Positions 12,576 to 23,991 of a stretch of DNA of 64,000 nucleotides are shown here, piece after piece. The stretch covers positions 25,171,822 to 25,235,821 of the forward strand of contig NC_037598.1 of the NCBI RefSeq assembly GCF_003073045.1, written 5' to 3'. This DNA is from Pomacea canaliculata (taxonomy: Eukaryota > Mollusca > Gastropoda > Architaenioglossa > Ampullariidae). Below the pieces are notes generated by a model that was not told where the DNA came from, did not search any database, and saw nothing but the letters and a program-made list of their open reading frames with translations. Made by a program: the position numbers and the translations under genes. Position 1 is the first letter of the stretch. Each line of letters begins with the position of its first letter.

Positions 12576-14273
12576 TTTTTTGGCTGGGGTTCGCAGGATG
12601 GTGTTAAAAGGTCAGCAGAGATGCATCCGACCTCAGTACTATTTTACAGGGTGAGCTGCGGGGAGGTAAAGGACACACACACGAACACATGAGAGAGAGA
12701 GAATGACAGAGAGTACAAGAAAGAGAACTCTTCCTGTCTATCATCATTAATTAAAGCGACTTAAGGACTCAAGAAAACAAGATTCTCACTGACAGTGTAG
12801 AATGGAAAATAAACTAAAACAACAGCAGCACTAAACTACTTAATGTCTAAAGCTTCAAATCCATGTTTAACCTGACCTTTTGCTGTATGTAGCACACCAA
12901 GACAGTAAGGTCAAGGTCTGTGTCTCACCTGGCAGTTGCTAGCCAAGGGCATGTGACATAGGCTGACTGCATGTCTATTGTAAATCATTATGACAAGCAG
13001 CAGTAGGCGCACACAACCAGAGAAAGTGGTTCATCGTAGCTCGGAGAGCCGCTTACAGTTTTCACAAAAACTTCTGTTTACTCGGCGGGGAGGCGGTGAG
13101 GGGTCTGCCTGTGCCGACAGGGTGATACCCTGACTGGAGAGACTACAGACTGTCTGCTGCAGGGCATTGTAGTCTAGAGAATTGTTCAGAAAACACTTTA
13201 GAGTCACAGAATACTACATCCTTGACTACGGAAAGGTGATGTTTGGTTAGAAAGGGGACACAACTCATGGAAAGGCTTTGTACAGGCGGGTATAAAGAGA
13301 GAACAAATACAGGACACAGAGGTTACAGCAGATTAGACGAATGATGTGACATCGACACAAAGTTAGCTGTCATCGTATATACACAAGGGGAGGGGGACCA
13401 CAGAGGGGGAGTCTAAGTGTTATATAAGGTTATCTGCCCCTTGTGTAGCAATCAGCGTGCATCATCAGACAAACCACTGGTTCCACTTGTTAAAAACAGA
13501 TACATGAAATATCTTCTAAGTGCAGATGTGCAGGTAGTCTTATTAGAAAACCGATATTTCAAAAAATAAAATAAAAAGTGAAAATGAAACTGTGCAAGAT
13601 ATGTTTTTAGTTAAATACTTTTTTAAAACAAAAATAACAGTCAGTGCATGCGGTCCATTTACACATGTGTTAAAAGTGTAAGAAGAAGAAGAGAAAAAAC
13701 GTTAAAAATAGATAATAAAGTTTAGATATGAATAGATGTGATAGACCATTCCGAGAAGCCAAGGTGTACTAATGTAGATCAGGTACTTACATGTAATGAA
13801 CTCAACCAGCAGCAATTAACACAGGTCACAGATTAAAGGCCTCCCTGCAGTTGAGAGGAAATGATTCACGAGAGAAGCAGATGGAAACTACGGATGTGAC
13901 CCAATAAACTGACGATTATTGTCGGTGTTGCTGATGTACTGTTACATCGCAGTGCTGGAGGTGGTGTAGATAGTGCGTTTGTGTGCGCGCACGCGCGTGT
14001 GTGAAGGAGAGAGTGTGTGTTTGTGTGTGAGAGTGAGAGAAGGGAAGAGTACACATGCACGTTTCCACAGTTGTTTCACTGCCATTGTTTATCTAAGACT
14101 GTCCTACCACAAGCCAAGTTCTAGATAGACAATGCAGCCAAGACTGTAGAATACTCCAGGTGACTGCCATGCACGTGTGGGTCTGTGTTTGTGGCGCACT
14201 GATGATTACCAAACTTTCCTGAAAAGATTTCGAGAGGCAGAATAGGTAAACAAAGAATCTGTTTGGAATCCTT
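12576..14273. other. Intergenic, no gene recognised
   Basis: AT-rich sequence with a GA array near 12690 and GT/GA arrays near 13980-14040. I see no gene. Confidence 0.5.
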
Positions 14274-14500
14274 ACCTGAGGTCTTCATAACCAGTGGCCT
14301 GGGGCTGTCAGAAACTGCGCAGCATCCCTGAGGAGCAACTGCGAGACACCAACGGTCGCCACCCTCCCACCAGCCTGTGTTTTCACGAGGTGGCCCTCCA
14401 CGTGTTGGAGCAGTGGCGCCAGTCAACCCACGCCCACCCTCCTTCTTTGGTTGGTTCCTCCACTTTCTCTCTCTCTGGCAAACTTTGTCAAAGCTGATGT
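14274..14500 (-). other. Possible orphan exon with strong donor
   Basis: On the minus strand a frame of about 75 codons runs without a stop to a consensus donor CTCAG|GTAAGG at 14274. It contains three Trp and three Cys. The upstream acceptor is weak and there is no partner exon, so the call rests on the donor and the open frame only. Confidence 0.2.
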
Positions 14501-17500
14501 TTGCTGCTGGTGTATCAGCAGGTATCTTGTAACCGAGTCTGCCGGCGGTGCAGCGGCCTGTGAACTGCTAATGAGCCATCAGCTGATTGGCTGAGCACTT
14601 TTTAGGAGGTAGATGTGTTGTTTTTTTTCTTTTTATTAGTTGGAACGGCGAAGGTGACGCTCGACACAGTCCCACGCACTCGTCAGCGGTGGTCTCCAAA
14701 CATTTCCTGAATAACAGATGTTTATGGAGAAATAAAAGTGTACAACTCTCAACAAGTGAGGGAGTCTTTGGATGATTGTAACAATAATGAAATTATAGCA
14801 GCCTCAGATAATTATGAAATTATGGCACAGATAATTATGAAAGTATTTTATAGATCAGCACAAACATTTTTACTTGTAAGGGCACGAGTAGAACACGTGG
14901 TCTCGTGTTGCTGTTACACACTTTGATGTTGTCGTCGGACCTCCACAGCTGCCACCGGAACCAGCGCTGCCCCCGTCTGTAGCAGATGTCTGTGATGGAG
15001 TCAGGCAGCCCTCAAGTACACACAGATGATTACCCAGTTATCTGTGCACGGCGAGGTACCCGCATTTTCCCACATTCATTAGCACTGGGAGCTGAAGTGC
15101 AATCAGCGGAGTCGACCTCCTGCAACACATTTCCAGGGTGCGAGGTGGGTGAGCACATCCACCCACCACAACTTCACGACCCTCGTGTCGGCACTGAGCT
15201 TCTTCCCCCGACATCTACTATGGAGGTGTGGTCTGAAGATCGTTTTCACACGGTGCCAGCAAGTCTGCTTCTAAATTTATTTTTAAAATCAGTGCTAGAA
15301 ACCTGCCTCTGTACCCGAAATATCCGAGAAAGATAATCAGCTACATTTCGATTCTTTATTTGAACATCGCTCAGTTGACCTTCGCAAGATGAAAAGCTAT
15401 ATTTGAGTTGACATTATCATATGTATGAGAAGAGAGAAGATTATTTCATATTTAAATAAAATAAGAAGTAAAGTCTTGTGCGCATTAACCGGGATTTGAT
15501 GTTTATTGTAGAAGACAGAAGCAAGTAAACAAACATCAGCAGCCACAGAATAGTTGACTATCTACATTCATGTGTTAGGGTTCTTTAGCAGTTGTGGGAA
15601 CGCTGATGGTGTTCATCGAATATTCTTGTTTATTTAACAGTTGCGATAAACTGTGGGGTGTTGGAGTTCCATAAAGTTCCATCTCTCCACGTGGCTGTCC
15701 TGAGAATTACTGGCATCTCCAGGATGATGGCAAGCTCCGTGAGTCCGAAATGATGATGGCAGTCACGTGATTAAAGCCAGCTCCAGCAAGGACAGATTTT
15801 ATTTCATTTTGCCCGGTGCTGAATTATTCAGTGCAGAGATGTAGGCACATCGAGCTCTGAGTGTGTTTACCACACAGTCTCCACCCCGGGTACAGCAGTC
15901 AACTACGTCACAGTCACGTGTCCCGTCTTTCAAATCACAATTTAAAACTCATCAACAGTCCCACTCGCTTACTTACTCTGCCAGCACCTGACATGACAAC
16001 ATGCATCTAAATCTTCGTTAAACGACTGTCATTGCTGTCAGTCAGTTTTTCCACGTGTACACATGTACCCGGGTACATTCAGCAAGGTTTCCACAGATAG
16101 CGGGGTAGACTGCACTGGTTCGCTGATATAAACTAGATTTTGGTTTCTTAAGTTTCGCAAATTCAGGATTGCTCTTCTGCAGCAAACATCTCCGAGACAA
16201 GGGAAGTATAAAGTATGTCAGAATTGTCTTGATGACTGTCGGACCGTGGCGGCCATGAATGTCGCCATTTTGTTACAGTTGATGGTCTCGGCTACACGCA
16301 CAGCACGCGTTACGATCACGTGACTGTTTAATAATTAAGTTCCTGCAGCGAGTAAAAATACTTTTTATAACTTTTATAAAGTTGTCTATAATATAGTAGT
16401 TTTCAATTTGTATGTTGTTATTGCAACTTTCTGTCGGAGGAAGCGAGCATCTCGTTGTTTACTACATAGACTAGGAAACCTCAGGTGCAGCTATGCGGTT
16501 GCCTCGGAGGTACCAGAATCAAGGCAGAATCCGCTAGGCATTTGTTGGCCAAGCTAGTGAGTACTTTTTTACAGCTAACCCCTTTGCACAACTTCCCAAA
16601 CTCGCTTTTACCTACTTTAAATGAGAAAAAGCTGGTATATGAGCCTCGCGAGCTTGTTGCCCCCACCTCAGCTGACCCCACTCCCGACTCATTATGCGTG
16701 AGGTATGGGCTGTCACGTGTTTGTGTATACACAGACCACACATGTTTATTTTTCAGAAGTGTTGATGACGATGAGACAGCACACAGGTGGTGACTGGGGG
16801 AGGGGAGGAGGACTTTGCTTATGACTTGATATACTCGGTGCTGTTCACATCGCCACACATCTAATCCCATAAGTCCACAGGAATGTTTTTGTCAACACAA
16901 CACTGGGGTCCTTTTGTCTGATGCACTTTAATGCAAGGACATGGGGTCTGGCAGGTCAAGTGCCTAGTGTTGCAATGAAACTGTCATTCGCTCGCAACCA
17001 ACGCCACCTTGTGACCGTCATTTCTGGTAAAACCCTCGAAAAAGCAAACACCAAAGGGACTGCACTAGTGCCAAGGGGAGATAAGGTCAGAGAGCGCAGC
17101 AATGTGTTTCCTTTCATGGAGAAGAAAAAAGTTCAGGTTTAGCTTGGGTTTGGCCAAATTCATGAGAAGACGCCCCTCCACGAGCGGAGAATGTTAGACA
17201 CGGAATATTCGAGAAGCTGAGGGTCACTTTTCAACTGCCTCACTCAAATGTTTGCATAACAGGCTTTTCAAAATGAAAACAAATACCCTGATAGAAAAAG
17301 TCTGAAAAGTATGAACTGGTAAGCATCAGGAACCTCAGAAGCACACCTAAATAATACAGCTGATTAAAGCAGTGAGGACCATACAGAACGACAAAAAAGA
17401 TTGAAAAAGTAAGAAAAGTAAAGAAAAAATATAAGACAAAAAGAATCAGAGGTAGAAGAGAGACAAAGAGAGAGCAAGGATTGATCGACAGAAACAGTGG

Positions 17501-17563
17501 GCGAAAGAGAGTTATACAAAGATAGAGAGGGAGAAGAGAGAAAAGGTGTAATAGAAAGCTTTA
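14501..17563. other. Intergenic, no gene recognised
   Basis: Frames at 14986-15336 (+), 16485-16793 (+) and 16481-16870 (-) are open but overlap each other on opposite strands. They show no domain and no convincing splice pairs. A purine-rich stretch lies at 17390-17560. Confidence 0.45.
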
Positions 17564-18102
17564 TTATCTTCTGCAAATGAAAACTACCTCCTTCTTGCTA
17601 TCTGGACCACCTGCGAATGCCCGTTCATAACCTTTGAATAAATATCTGCTTAAGGGAAGAGAGATGTAGGGATTGTAGGGATAAACATGGAAGGGTGGTT
17701 TAGCGGTCAGGTCCGCTGACTCATTGCCTTGCATACCTACATGTTCAGGGATCCACATAAAAGACATTGTTTTCACGTGGACTGTATATGCAAAGTATAA
17801 TGAAAGTAGTGAGCGTCTTTCACAACAGGAAAAGTAATTTTTCGTGTTACCAGAATTTAAAGTGCACAAAAGAGAGCCACACAAGTTTACAAGACAGAGT
17901 GCAGAGAGGGGACTGTACTGAAATGCCGTATGAATGGCGGACAGTTCTGCTGTAAAAGTGATGCAGCCATTAGCAGGAGTCCTTTTAATATGTTGGTGAG
18001 AGGCTTTAAAAGATAAAACAGCAGCTGCGGATTTCTCAGAGTTGACTGAGACATCAACGAAAAGAATCTGGTGATGCGGATAAGACTCAGAGTTGGTGAC
18101 AT
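17564..18102 (-). pseudogene. LINE remnant with RNase H domain
   Basis: Minus-strand frames across this stretch give an RNase H-like series: a DVSVNSEKSAAAVLSF segment matching the first strand of the fold, an FTAELSAIHTAF segment matching the helix with the catalytic Glu, and an FMWIPEHVGMQGNESADL segment matching the WIPSHVGIxGNExAD signature of LINE RNase H domains. The pieces lie in different frames, so the copy is decayed. An RNase H downstream of the reverse transcriptase is typical of I-group LINEs and some relatives. No reverse transcriptase palm was recognised upstream, so this is a fragment. Confidence 0.75.
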
Positions 18103-19654
18103 TTGATATGTGCGGTAGTCTTTAGGTTGTTTACATCGGAGGACATTACAGTCTGAGGCAAAAAGTTGTCAACGGGGTGGGAGGGGTTTATTATTTAAAA
18201 CAAAAATTGTTTTAAATAAGATAAAGCTCTTGAAATAGACTTTCTTTCCCATCAACACAATCTTTCATATGCGATTGAGCAACGTGTCTAAATGGAAGAG
18301 AATCGAATTTTGAACGATTGTAAATCTGCTTTTTAGAACAGTTTTAAGTTGTAGGAACATGCTGTGCAGCTGGCCCCATATATACACAGCCTCGCTTTCA
18401 GAATGATGGTCTGTTAACTCCAGCAAAGTGTTTGTAACATCTTGGCCTGTCAGCTCTGCCTGAAAATAGCGACGGGACCAAGCGTTCAAGCACCTGTTGA
18501 GGAAGAGATTTTTTTGTTTTGTTTTTGAAGATGTCGTCTTGACTTTCAGTTATCAAAAGAAAAATACCCAACATCGATAACAAATTAAAAAAAAGGGGGA
18601 AGTGTTTATGTTTCTCGTTTAGCCACAAAAATGTCTCCTGGTCCGTGGGAGGCTGAAGGAAAAGGCAACTGCAGCACATCTCAGCCAAACACTAGGGGCT
18701 GCATTCCGGAGCTTCACATAACAGTTGATGGCCCCTTGCCTATAGATGTCGCTTCCTTCCAAGAACATGCCAGCTTCACATCATAAAAAACTTGGTTTCT
18801 TTTTCGTTTGGCACTTTCCGGTGGTGGTAACCAAGGTTACTGTGACATTCACTTCAATCTACACAGGAATACTGCAGGGTAAGGGACAGAAACCTTGCTC
18901 ACAGTTTAAAAAGAATCCCAGGAGCTAAACGCGAAGAAGGCCGACTAAGCTTCGCTGAATGAAGTGGGAAAATAAACATTAAAATAAGTATGTGCGTACA
19001 TATATATATTCATATTTGAAACTGAATACAATAGAGCATACACATGATAATGACAACGATAATAACGATGACAGCTACAAGCAGCAATGTGAACATGGTA
19101 CAGAATGTCCTCTCGTCTTGTCAAACTTGGAGTGGAGAGCATTTTGAAACATGCAGTCCGTAAATACTCGTAAAATGATTTTTAAAGAAAGGGTCAGTGT
19201 GGTCAACATCACTTTGACAAAAAGATTGAACCACTTACTTACCTGCAGCAGGTTAGTCAAGGCCGCTCGTTACTCTAGGAAACAGGTGTCATGGTGACGA
19301 GGTCAGCTGATTGTCTGAAGATCTTCAGCCACAAGGTCCACCAGTCACACCAGGTCTTGTCCATCCCACCATTGTAGCTACACGTGTCCTCTTCGCTGTC
19401 CTTGCTGTCTAATGTATTTCTCAGATAAAACTGCTAAAGTGTGCCCCAAAAAAATCCTTGAAGCATAATCAGAAAATTAGAAACGGGGGAGAAGTAGTGG
19501 TGAGGTGGGGGCAAAGAAAGAGAAAGGATAGAAGGTGAACCAGACTGAGTCTTCCTTCAATCGAAATGTCAGTCAACGGGTATTATGTCTGCTCTCCTTG
19601 TCAGGGTGGGTCGCGTACCTGCCATCATCCTTCTGACAGAAATAAATGTTTTAA
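18103..19654. other. Intergenic, no gene recognised
   Basis: AT-rich sequence. Short minus-strand frames at 18265-18688 show no recognisable domain. I see nothing else of note. Confidence 0.45.
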
Positions 19655-19865
19655 TTACGAATGAATGCGTTTCTTTTGTTGTTTCACATCTGTTGCATTC
19701 TCGGTGCTTAGTATGTCGTCTGTTAACTTCTGACAGCAGGTGCTCCACACATGGACGATTTCTGTGTCCGTCTCGGGCTTGAAGATGTGACAAGTGATTT
19801 GATAGCCTCTTGCCGGACACGTTCCTGTTGAATGATTGGATTCCTTCTGGAGGTCAAAGGTAAAG
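19655..19865 (-). CDS. Candidate terminal exon, secreted/Cys-containing (unidentified)
   Basis: I do not recognise this protein. On the minus strand a pyrimidine-rich tract ending AAATGTCAG gives an acceptor at 19866-19867. The exon then runs 69 codons with good codon composition to a TAA at 19655-19657. The segment has four Cys (one CC pair), potential N-glycosylation sites (NHS, NAT) and a basic C-terminus. It enters in phase 2, so at least one upstream exon is required and none was identified. A plus-strand candidate exon at 20167-20435 lies where upstream exons of this gene would be expected. Only one of the two need be real. Confidence 0.35.
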
Positions 19866-20166
19866 CTGACATTTGAGATGTGGAGGTAAAAATAGATATA
19901 TGTAAGAAGAGTACTTTTTTTAATTTCGCTTTTTGAAAGGCGAACATGACACTCATGAGTGTGTGTGTGTTTTGTTAGACCTTCATGTATGTATTTGTGA
20001 AAAAAAATATGTGTGGATACTTGGAAAATGTGTTCCTTCGAGGAAGTGAAAGAAAGGGATGAGGTGGCTAGGGGAGAGGCGATAAGAAAGAAGGCATTAC
20101 AAAATAAAATGAAGGCATGGGACCATCCCTTGTTTACTTCTCTCTCGTCGTCTTTTCTCATCACAG

Positions 20167-20435
20167 ATGTCCACTGGGCTCGTGCACCAACCTCCCTCCC
20201 TTGGCTTCACGACCAGATGAAGCTGTTGTTAGAATGGGGGTCCTGTTGGGAGACAATTTGTCTTTGTTCTCAGTCTTATCACAGTCGCCGAGTGTTGGCT
20301 GTTACTGGCAACACCACAGCTGTGTGTAGGACAACCTTTCACCTTTACAGGCTCCAAACCCCATCATTGTCCTTCATCCTCTTTGTAACCCTCTTCCTTC
20401 TAGTGCTGGTGAAAACAGACTTTAATATTTTTTGA
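20167..20435 (+). CDS. Candidate terminal exon with hydrophobic C-terminus (unidentified)
   Basis: An unusually good acceptor (long CT-rich tract ending ATCACAG at 20166) opens a frame of 88 codons after a split codon, ending at TGA. The predicted piece has four Cys and finishes with a hydrophobic segment (about the last 22 residues, rich in Leu, Phe and Val) followed by a short polar tail. This would suit a membrane anchor or a GPI-attachment signal. No upstream exon was recognised. It competes with the minus-strand candidate at 19655-19865. Confidence 0.35.
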
Positions 20436-22825
20436 ATACATTTTTTCTTAAATCAGTTTGTGCCTGACGGAGAAAATAATACGAGTTGCAAACACAGCCT
20501 TGTGTATTCAGCTTAATATTTCTGCTTGTTCACTCAGGATTCCGTAAGGAGGAGGTAAATCACACAGCCAACAACTAAAAAGCGGAGTTTATGTAGGTGT
20601 GCACACCTGCAGTTTGTTTACAGGAGTGAAGTCCACTGTCTCAGTCATTTATCAGATGCTGTTTACATCCGTTTTGCGGATATCCACTGCAAATCTGGAT
20701 ATGGACCAAAAGCAACCCTGGATGTGTCGTTACCTCCATCGTCAGCTACAGCTAAAGCCTGAACATTGGTAGCTTGGGCAGAGCACAGACATGGATTTCT
20801 AGGTTTTCTTCATTTCTGAAAAGTCCCTGGCAAATTACATTTAAGAGTAATATACTGTCCCTCGGTCTCTACCTTCTTGTTTTATCTTTAGTCTCTATGG
20901 AAAATATATTTTTTCGTTATCCCCGACACCTTACAGTTAGTTGTAGGTTATCTGCTTTCCTTTAAAGAATACAGGAAGTAACTTCTTGACCCTCAGCTTT
21001 CTGTCTTCAGCCTCTTGTTGAAATATATTTTCATCAAGATTCAAAAATATTTACTATTTATTAACGGTTTGGGTCTGCATAATTATGGGCTATAGTGGAA
21101 GCGACTAGGAGTACTACACTCAACTCCACGATCTGTATCGCTTGTCAAGTCACGTGTCATTCTGTCTCTTATTTCCAAGTCATAGCTAGCCCTATATCCA
21201 CTTTTCCAGATGTTCTTCGTTCGAGGTTCGCACAGGACAGGGTTTGGCCACCTCACAGTGGACCACTTTCAGTTCGCTGACAATGGGCTACAGGAACCTG
21301 TAAAGAAGCCTGATGATTGTAGACAAACTGCTATTGTGGGAAATAACACTAAACAATTCCTTCACTGTTATTTTGTGAGAAATGTTTTATAGAGTTAGTT
21401 TCTTCATGCACCCACACTGTTGCTCAAAAAGGTGTTTGTTATTAGCAAAGAAAGTCTTGTCAGCTGTCAGAAATAGTCAGCGCTTCTATTAGTTTGAAGC
21501 AAACAAATGTTTATATTTTACACTGTTAGCTTTTGTAAACACACAATGTGTACAAACAAACACTGCATCTGTATTCGCGATAACATAGCACACACACTGG
21601 GGAATATGGAGAGAGTTTTTATGAAACCAGAACAGAACACGAAGGATGAAATATCTATTTTTTTCGGGGCCACATTCATGGTGAAGGGAGTGGTTGTCGG
21701 GTCAATGACGAGGAGGCGTCTTGTCTCTTGTTACAAGTTTTCTCCAGACTCTGTAAATATTGTTTGACACTCAGGACCGAAGTTTACAGAAGTGACAAAG
21801 ATGTTGTGGGATGAAAACAATATCCGTGGGACTTGGACAGTGGGGCGTAACTATGGAGACAAGACCCCCGTCCTTGACTTTCTTACTGTACCCACAGGTT
21901 ACCACTTATCCTCGCATCATGAATACAGCCCCTGGTGATTACCCTGTCATGTGACCACGTCAGTAGATGTACCTGAAGTTAGAGCTGCCGGGATAGACGA
22001 CTGAGTTATTTGCTTTACTGGCTGTGATGTCTAAGATAAGTTGCTGTCTACCTTTGAAATCATGACCCGCTTGAGATTATTAGAATGTAGATGCGGATGT
22101 ACACCCAAACATTTTAAACGTGGTGAAAGGTATTCTAAATATACATTTGTTTATGCTTTTAAATGTTTCGAAAAGGCAATATTTGTCTGGAGGAGTGGAC
22201 CACACACTCACTTCTTTACTGGTGAACTTAGAATAAATAACAATAGATGAAGTGAACTAACAGAAACAAGGGAAAGAAGTCGAAGAGAGAGAAAGCATGA
22301 TCAAAGTAAAATACTTCAGAATTTTCAACAACATGCAAACAAAAACTTTCCCCTTCCTGTCCTGTAAATCAAATTCCAAAGTAACTCTCTCGCTCTGCAA
22401 ATGCGAGTAAACGGAAATGGCCGACGTGGGACGTTTCCTCCCCTGAGCTGCAGGCTGTCTGTTGATTGTTTACATCTGTCTACGTGCACAGGTGAGGCTC
22501 GTCACCTGCACACAAACTGTTTACGTGTGCACGAGAGGATTGCGAGAAGACAGCGCCGAGCGTCTTATAAACTGTCTTGACACATCCACGCGCCGGACCT
22601 GGCATGTCCTCCTCCCTCTCCTCCACATCCTCCACCACCACCAGCACCGACTGTGAGAGCAGCACAGGGGCGATAACAACCACTTCCCTACAACCACTAC
22701 GTCGACGTGGATTACCGTTGTGTCAAACGTGAATGTTTGTAGTCATGCCAGTGACAAGTGCATGACAAAGTTGTTGTTTACATCCCTACTTTCCTGTTTT
22801 CAGCCGCTGATTCGTCCTGAAAGTC
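20436..22825. other. Intergenic, no gene recognised
   Basis: No exon with paired splice sites stands out. The GC-rich stretch at 22400-22690 is compositionally different and could be a promoter or 5' UTR, but nothing in it decides this. Confidence 0.4.
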
Positions 22826-23035
22826 AGGTGGTCCTGTGGCTCAACGGTTAGCGGCCTTCACCAATGAGGATTGACAGCCGTCGGTTCAGATCTCGTCTCG
22901 GGGCACGCTTCTTTTTCTCTATATTTGACATCTGTTTACAGAGCTGGCTGCTTAGCCGTGTTATAATCTTAATTCTGTCTAAACTGATGACACATCTTTT
23001 CAGAACGATGACTTGACTTTGACCCTGTCCTGACC
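22826..23035 (+). repeat. tRNA-derived SINE
   Basis: A tRNA-like head is visible: TGGCTCAACGGTTAGCGG as the A box and GGTTCAGATCTCG as the B box, about 45 bases apart. A body follows, ending with TTTTCAGAACGATGACTTGAC. It shares its B box and end motif with the element at 4225-4480. Confidence 0.65.
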
Positions 23036-23449
23036 CTGAGTGTGTATGAAGTGTGTGTGTGTGTAATGTACTTTGTGTGTGGGTGTGTGCTGTAGGTGAA
23101 GAACTTGAGAACTAAAATTAAACCAAAACATCATCCTTGTTTCATAGACATAAGTATTTGCTTTTTCTCTCAAACTGGTTCTGTCCTCTCGCAGCTTTTG
23201 TCAGAAACTCTAATATTAATGAAAAGGATCTTCTTTAGTTTTCTACATGAAAATCCTAGAGAGAACTCGCCGCTGGCCCCAGTTATTCAAGGAAAAGATA
23301 TGCACAGATGGCTACTGTTCTTTAACAGATGTTTCACGAGTAGCTTGTAAGATAAATAAAATTTAACATCGCCATGAAAACGATTCTTATCGTGTCTATC
23401 AGTGACAAACAGATGAATGACATTTTCAGTATTACACCTTGTCTTTCAG

Positions 23450-23582
23450 GTAGAGATAGACTCTTCTGTACACACACCCTCTCTGCTATATAATCCCACA
23501 TCGCAACAGGAGACCCTTAGAAATCTTCCGAGTTCTCTGAAACCTAGAGGAATTTATCCAAAAGATTACAAACGCAAAAAAG
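23450..23582 (+). CDS. Orphan internal exon upstream of collagen C4-like gene
   Basis: A strong acceptor (CTTGTCTTTCAG at 23449) and a strong donor (AAAAAAG|GTAAGG at 23582) bracket 133 bases that are open in only one frame, 44 codons plus one base. The segment is Ser/Pro/Lys-rich and ends basic. It lies 0.4 kb upstream of the collagen C4-like start, and a further acceptor (CTTCTGTAG) lies at 23893. The exon ends in phase 1. Joined to that acceptor it would terminate after about 16 more codons, so it does not read into the collagen C4-like frame. It may be a 5' exon of that gene or the end of another gene. Segment B has no counterpart of it. Confidence 0.4.
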
Positions 23583-23991
23583 GTAAGGTAGCCTGGTCAT
23601 CAACTGTTTTGCCTTGTATTGAGAAATATATCTTTGTCACTTTTTTGTTGTTAAATCTCTGACATATCTCATGCTTATAAATACATCGTATACATGCTTT
23701 ACTCGTCTGTAAATTTCTGCCATTTCTTTTGGGAAGTGGGGCGAGAAAAGTGAAATATTTAAAGGACAAAACACAATACGACGTCTTTACAATTACATAT
23801 TCTAATTAAAAAAAAATTAAATTTCTTAAATTTCATTTGCACAGAAATCTTTGATTCGCTATCCAAGTGAATTTGAATTATTTGTCTTCTGTAGGCTTCC
23901 TGGAGTTAAAGAAGGAAGGACGATTACAAATATTTGTTGCATGAAGAAATTTTGAAACTAAAAGAAGAAAGACGAGACGCCCATGACGACA

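Noticed and set aside
22826..23035. tRNA-like sequence as a possible tRNA gene (also at 1335 and 4225)
   Set aside because: A and B boxes are present but no acceptor stem or anticodon arm pairs. A non-tRNA body follows, so SINE is the better reading.
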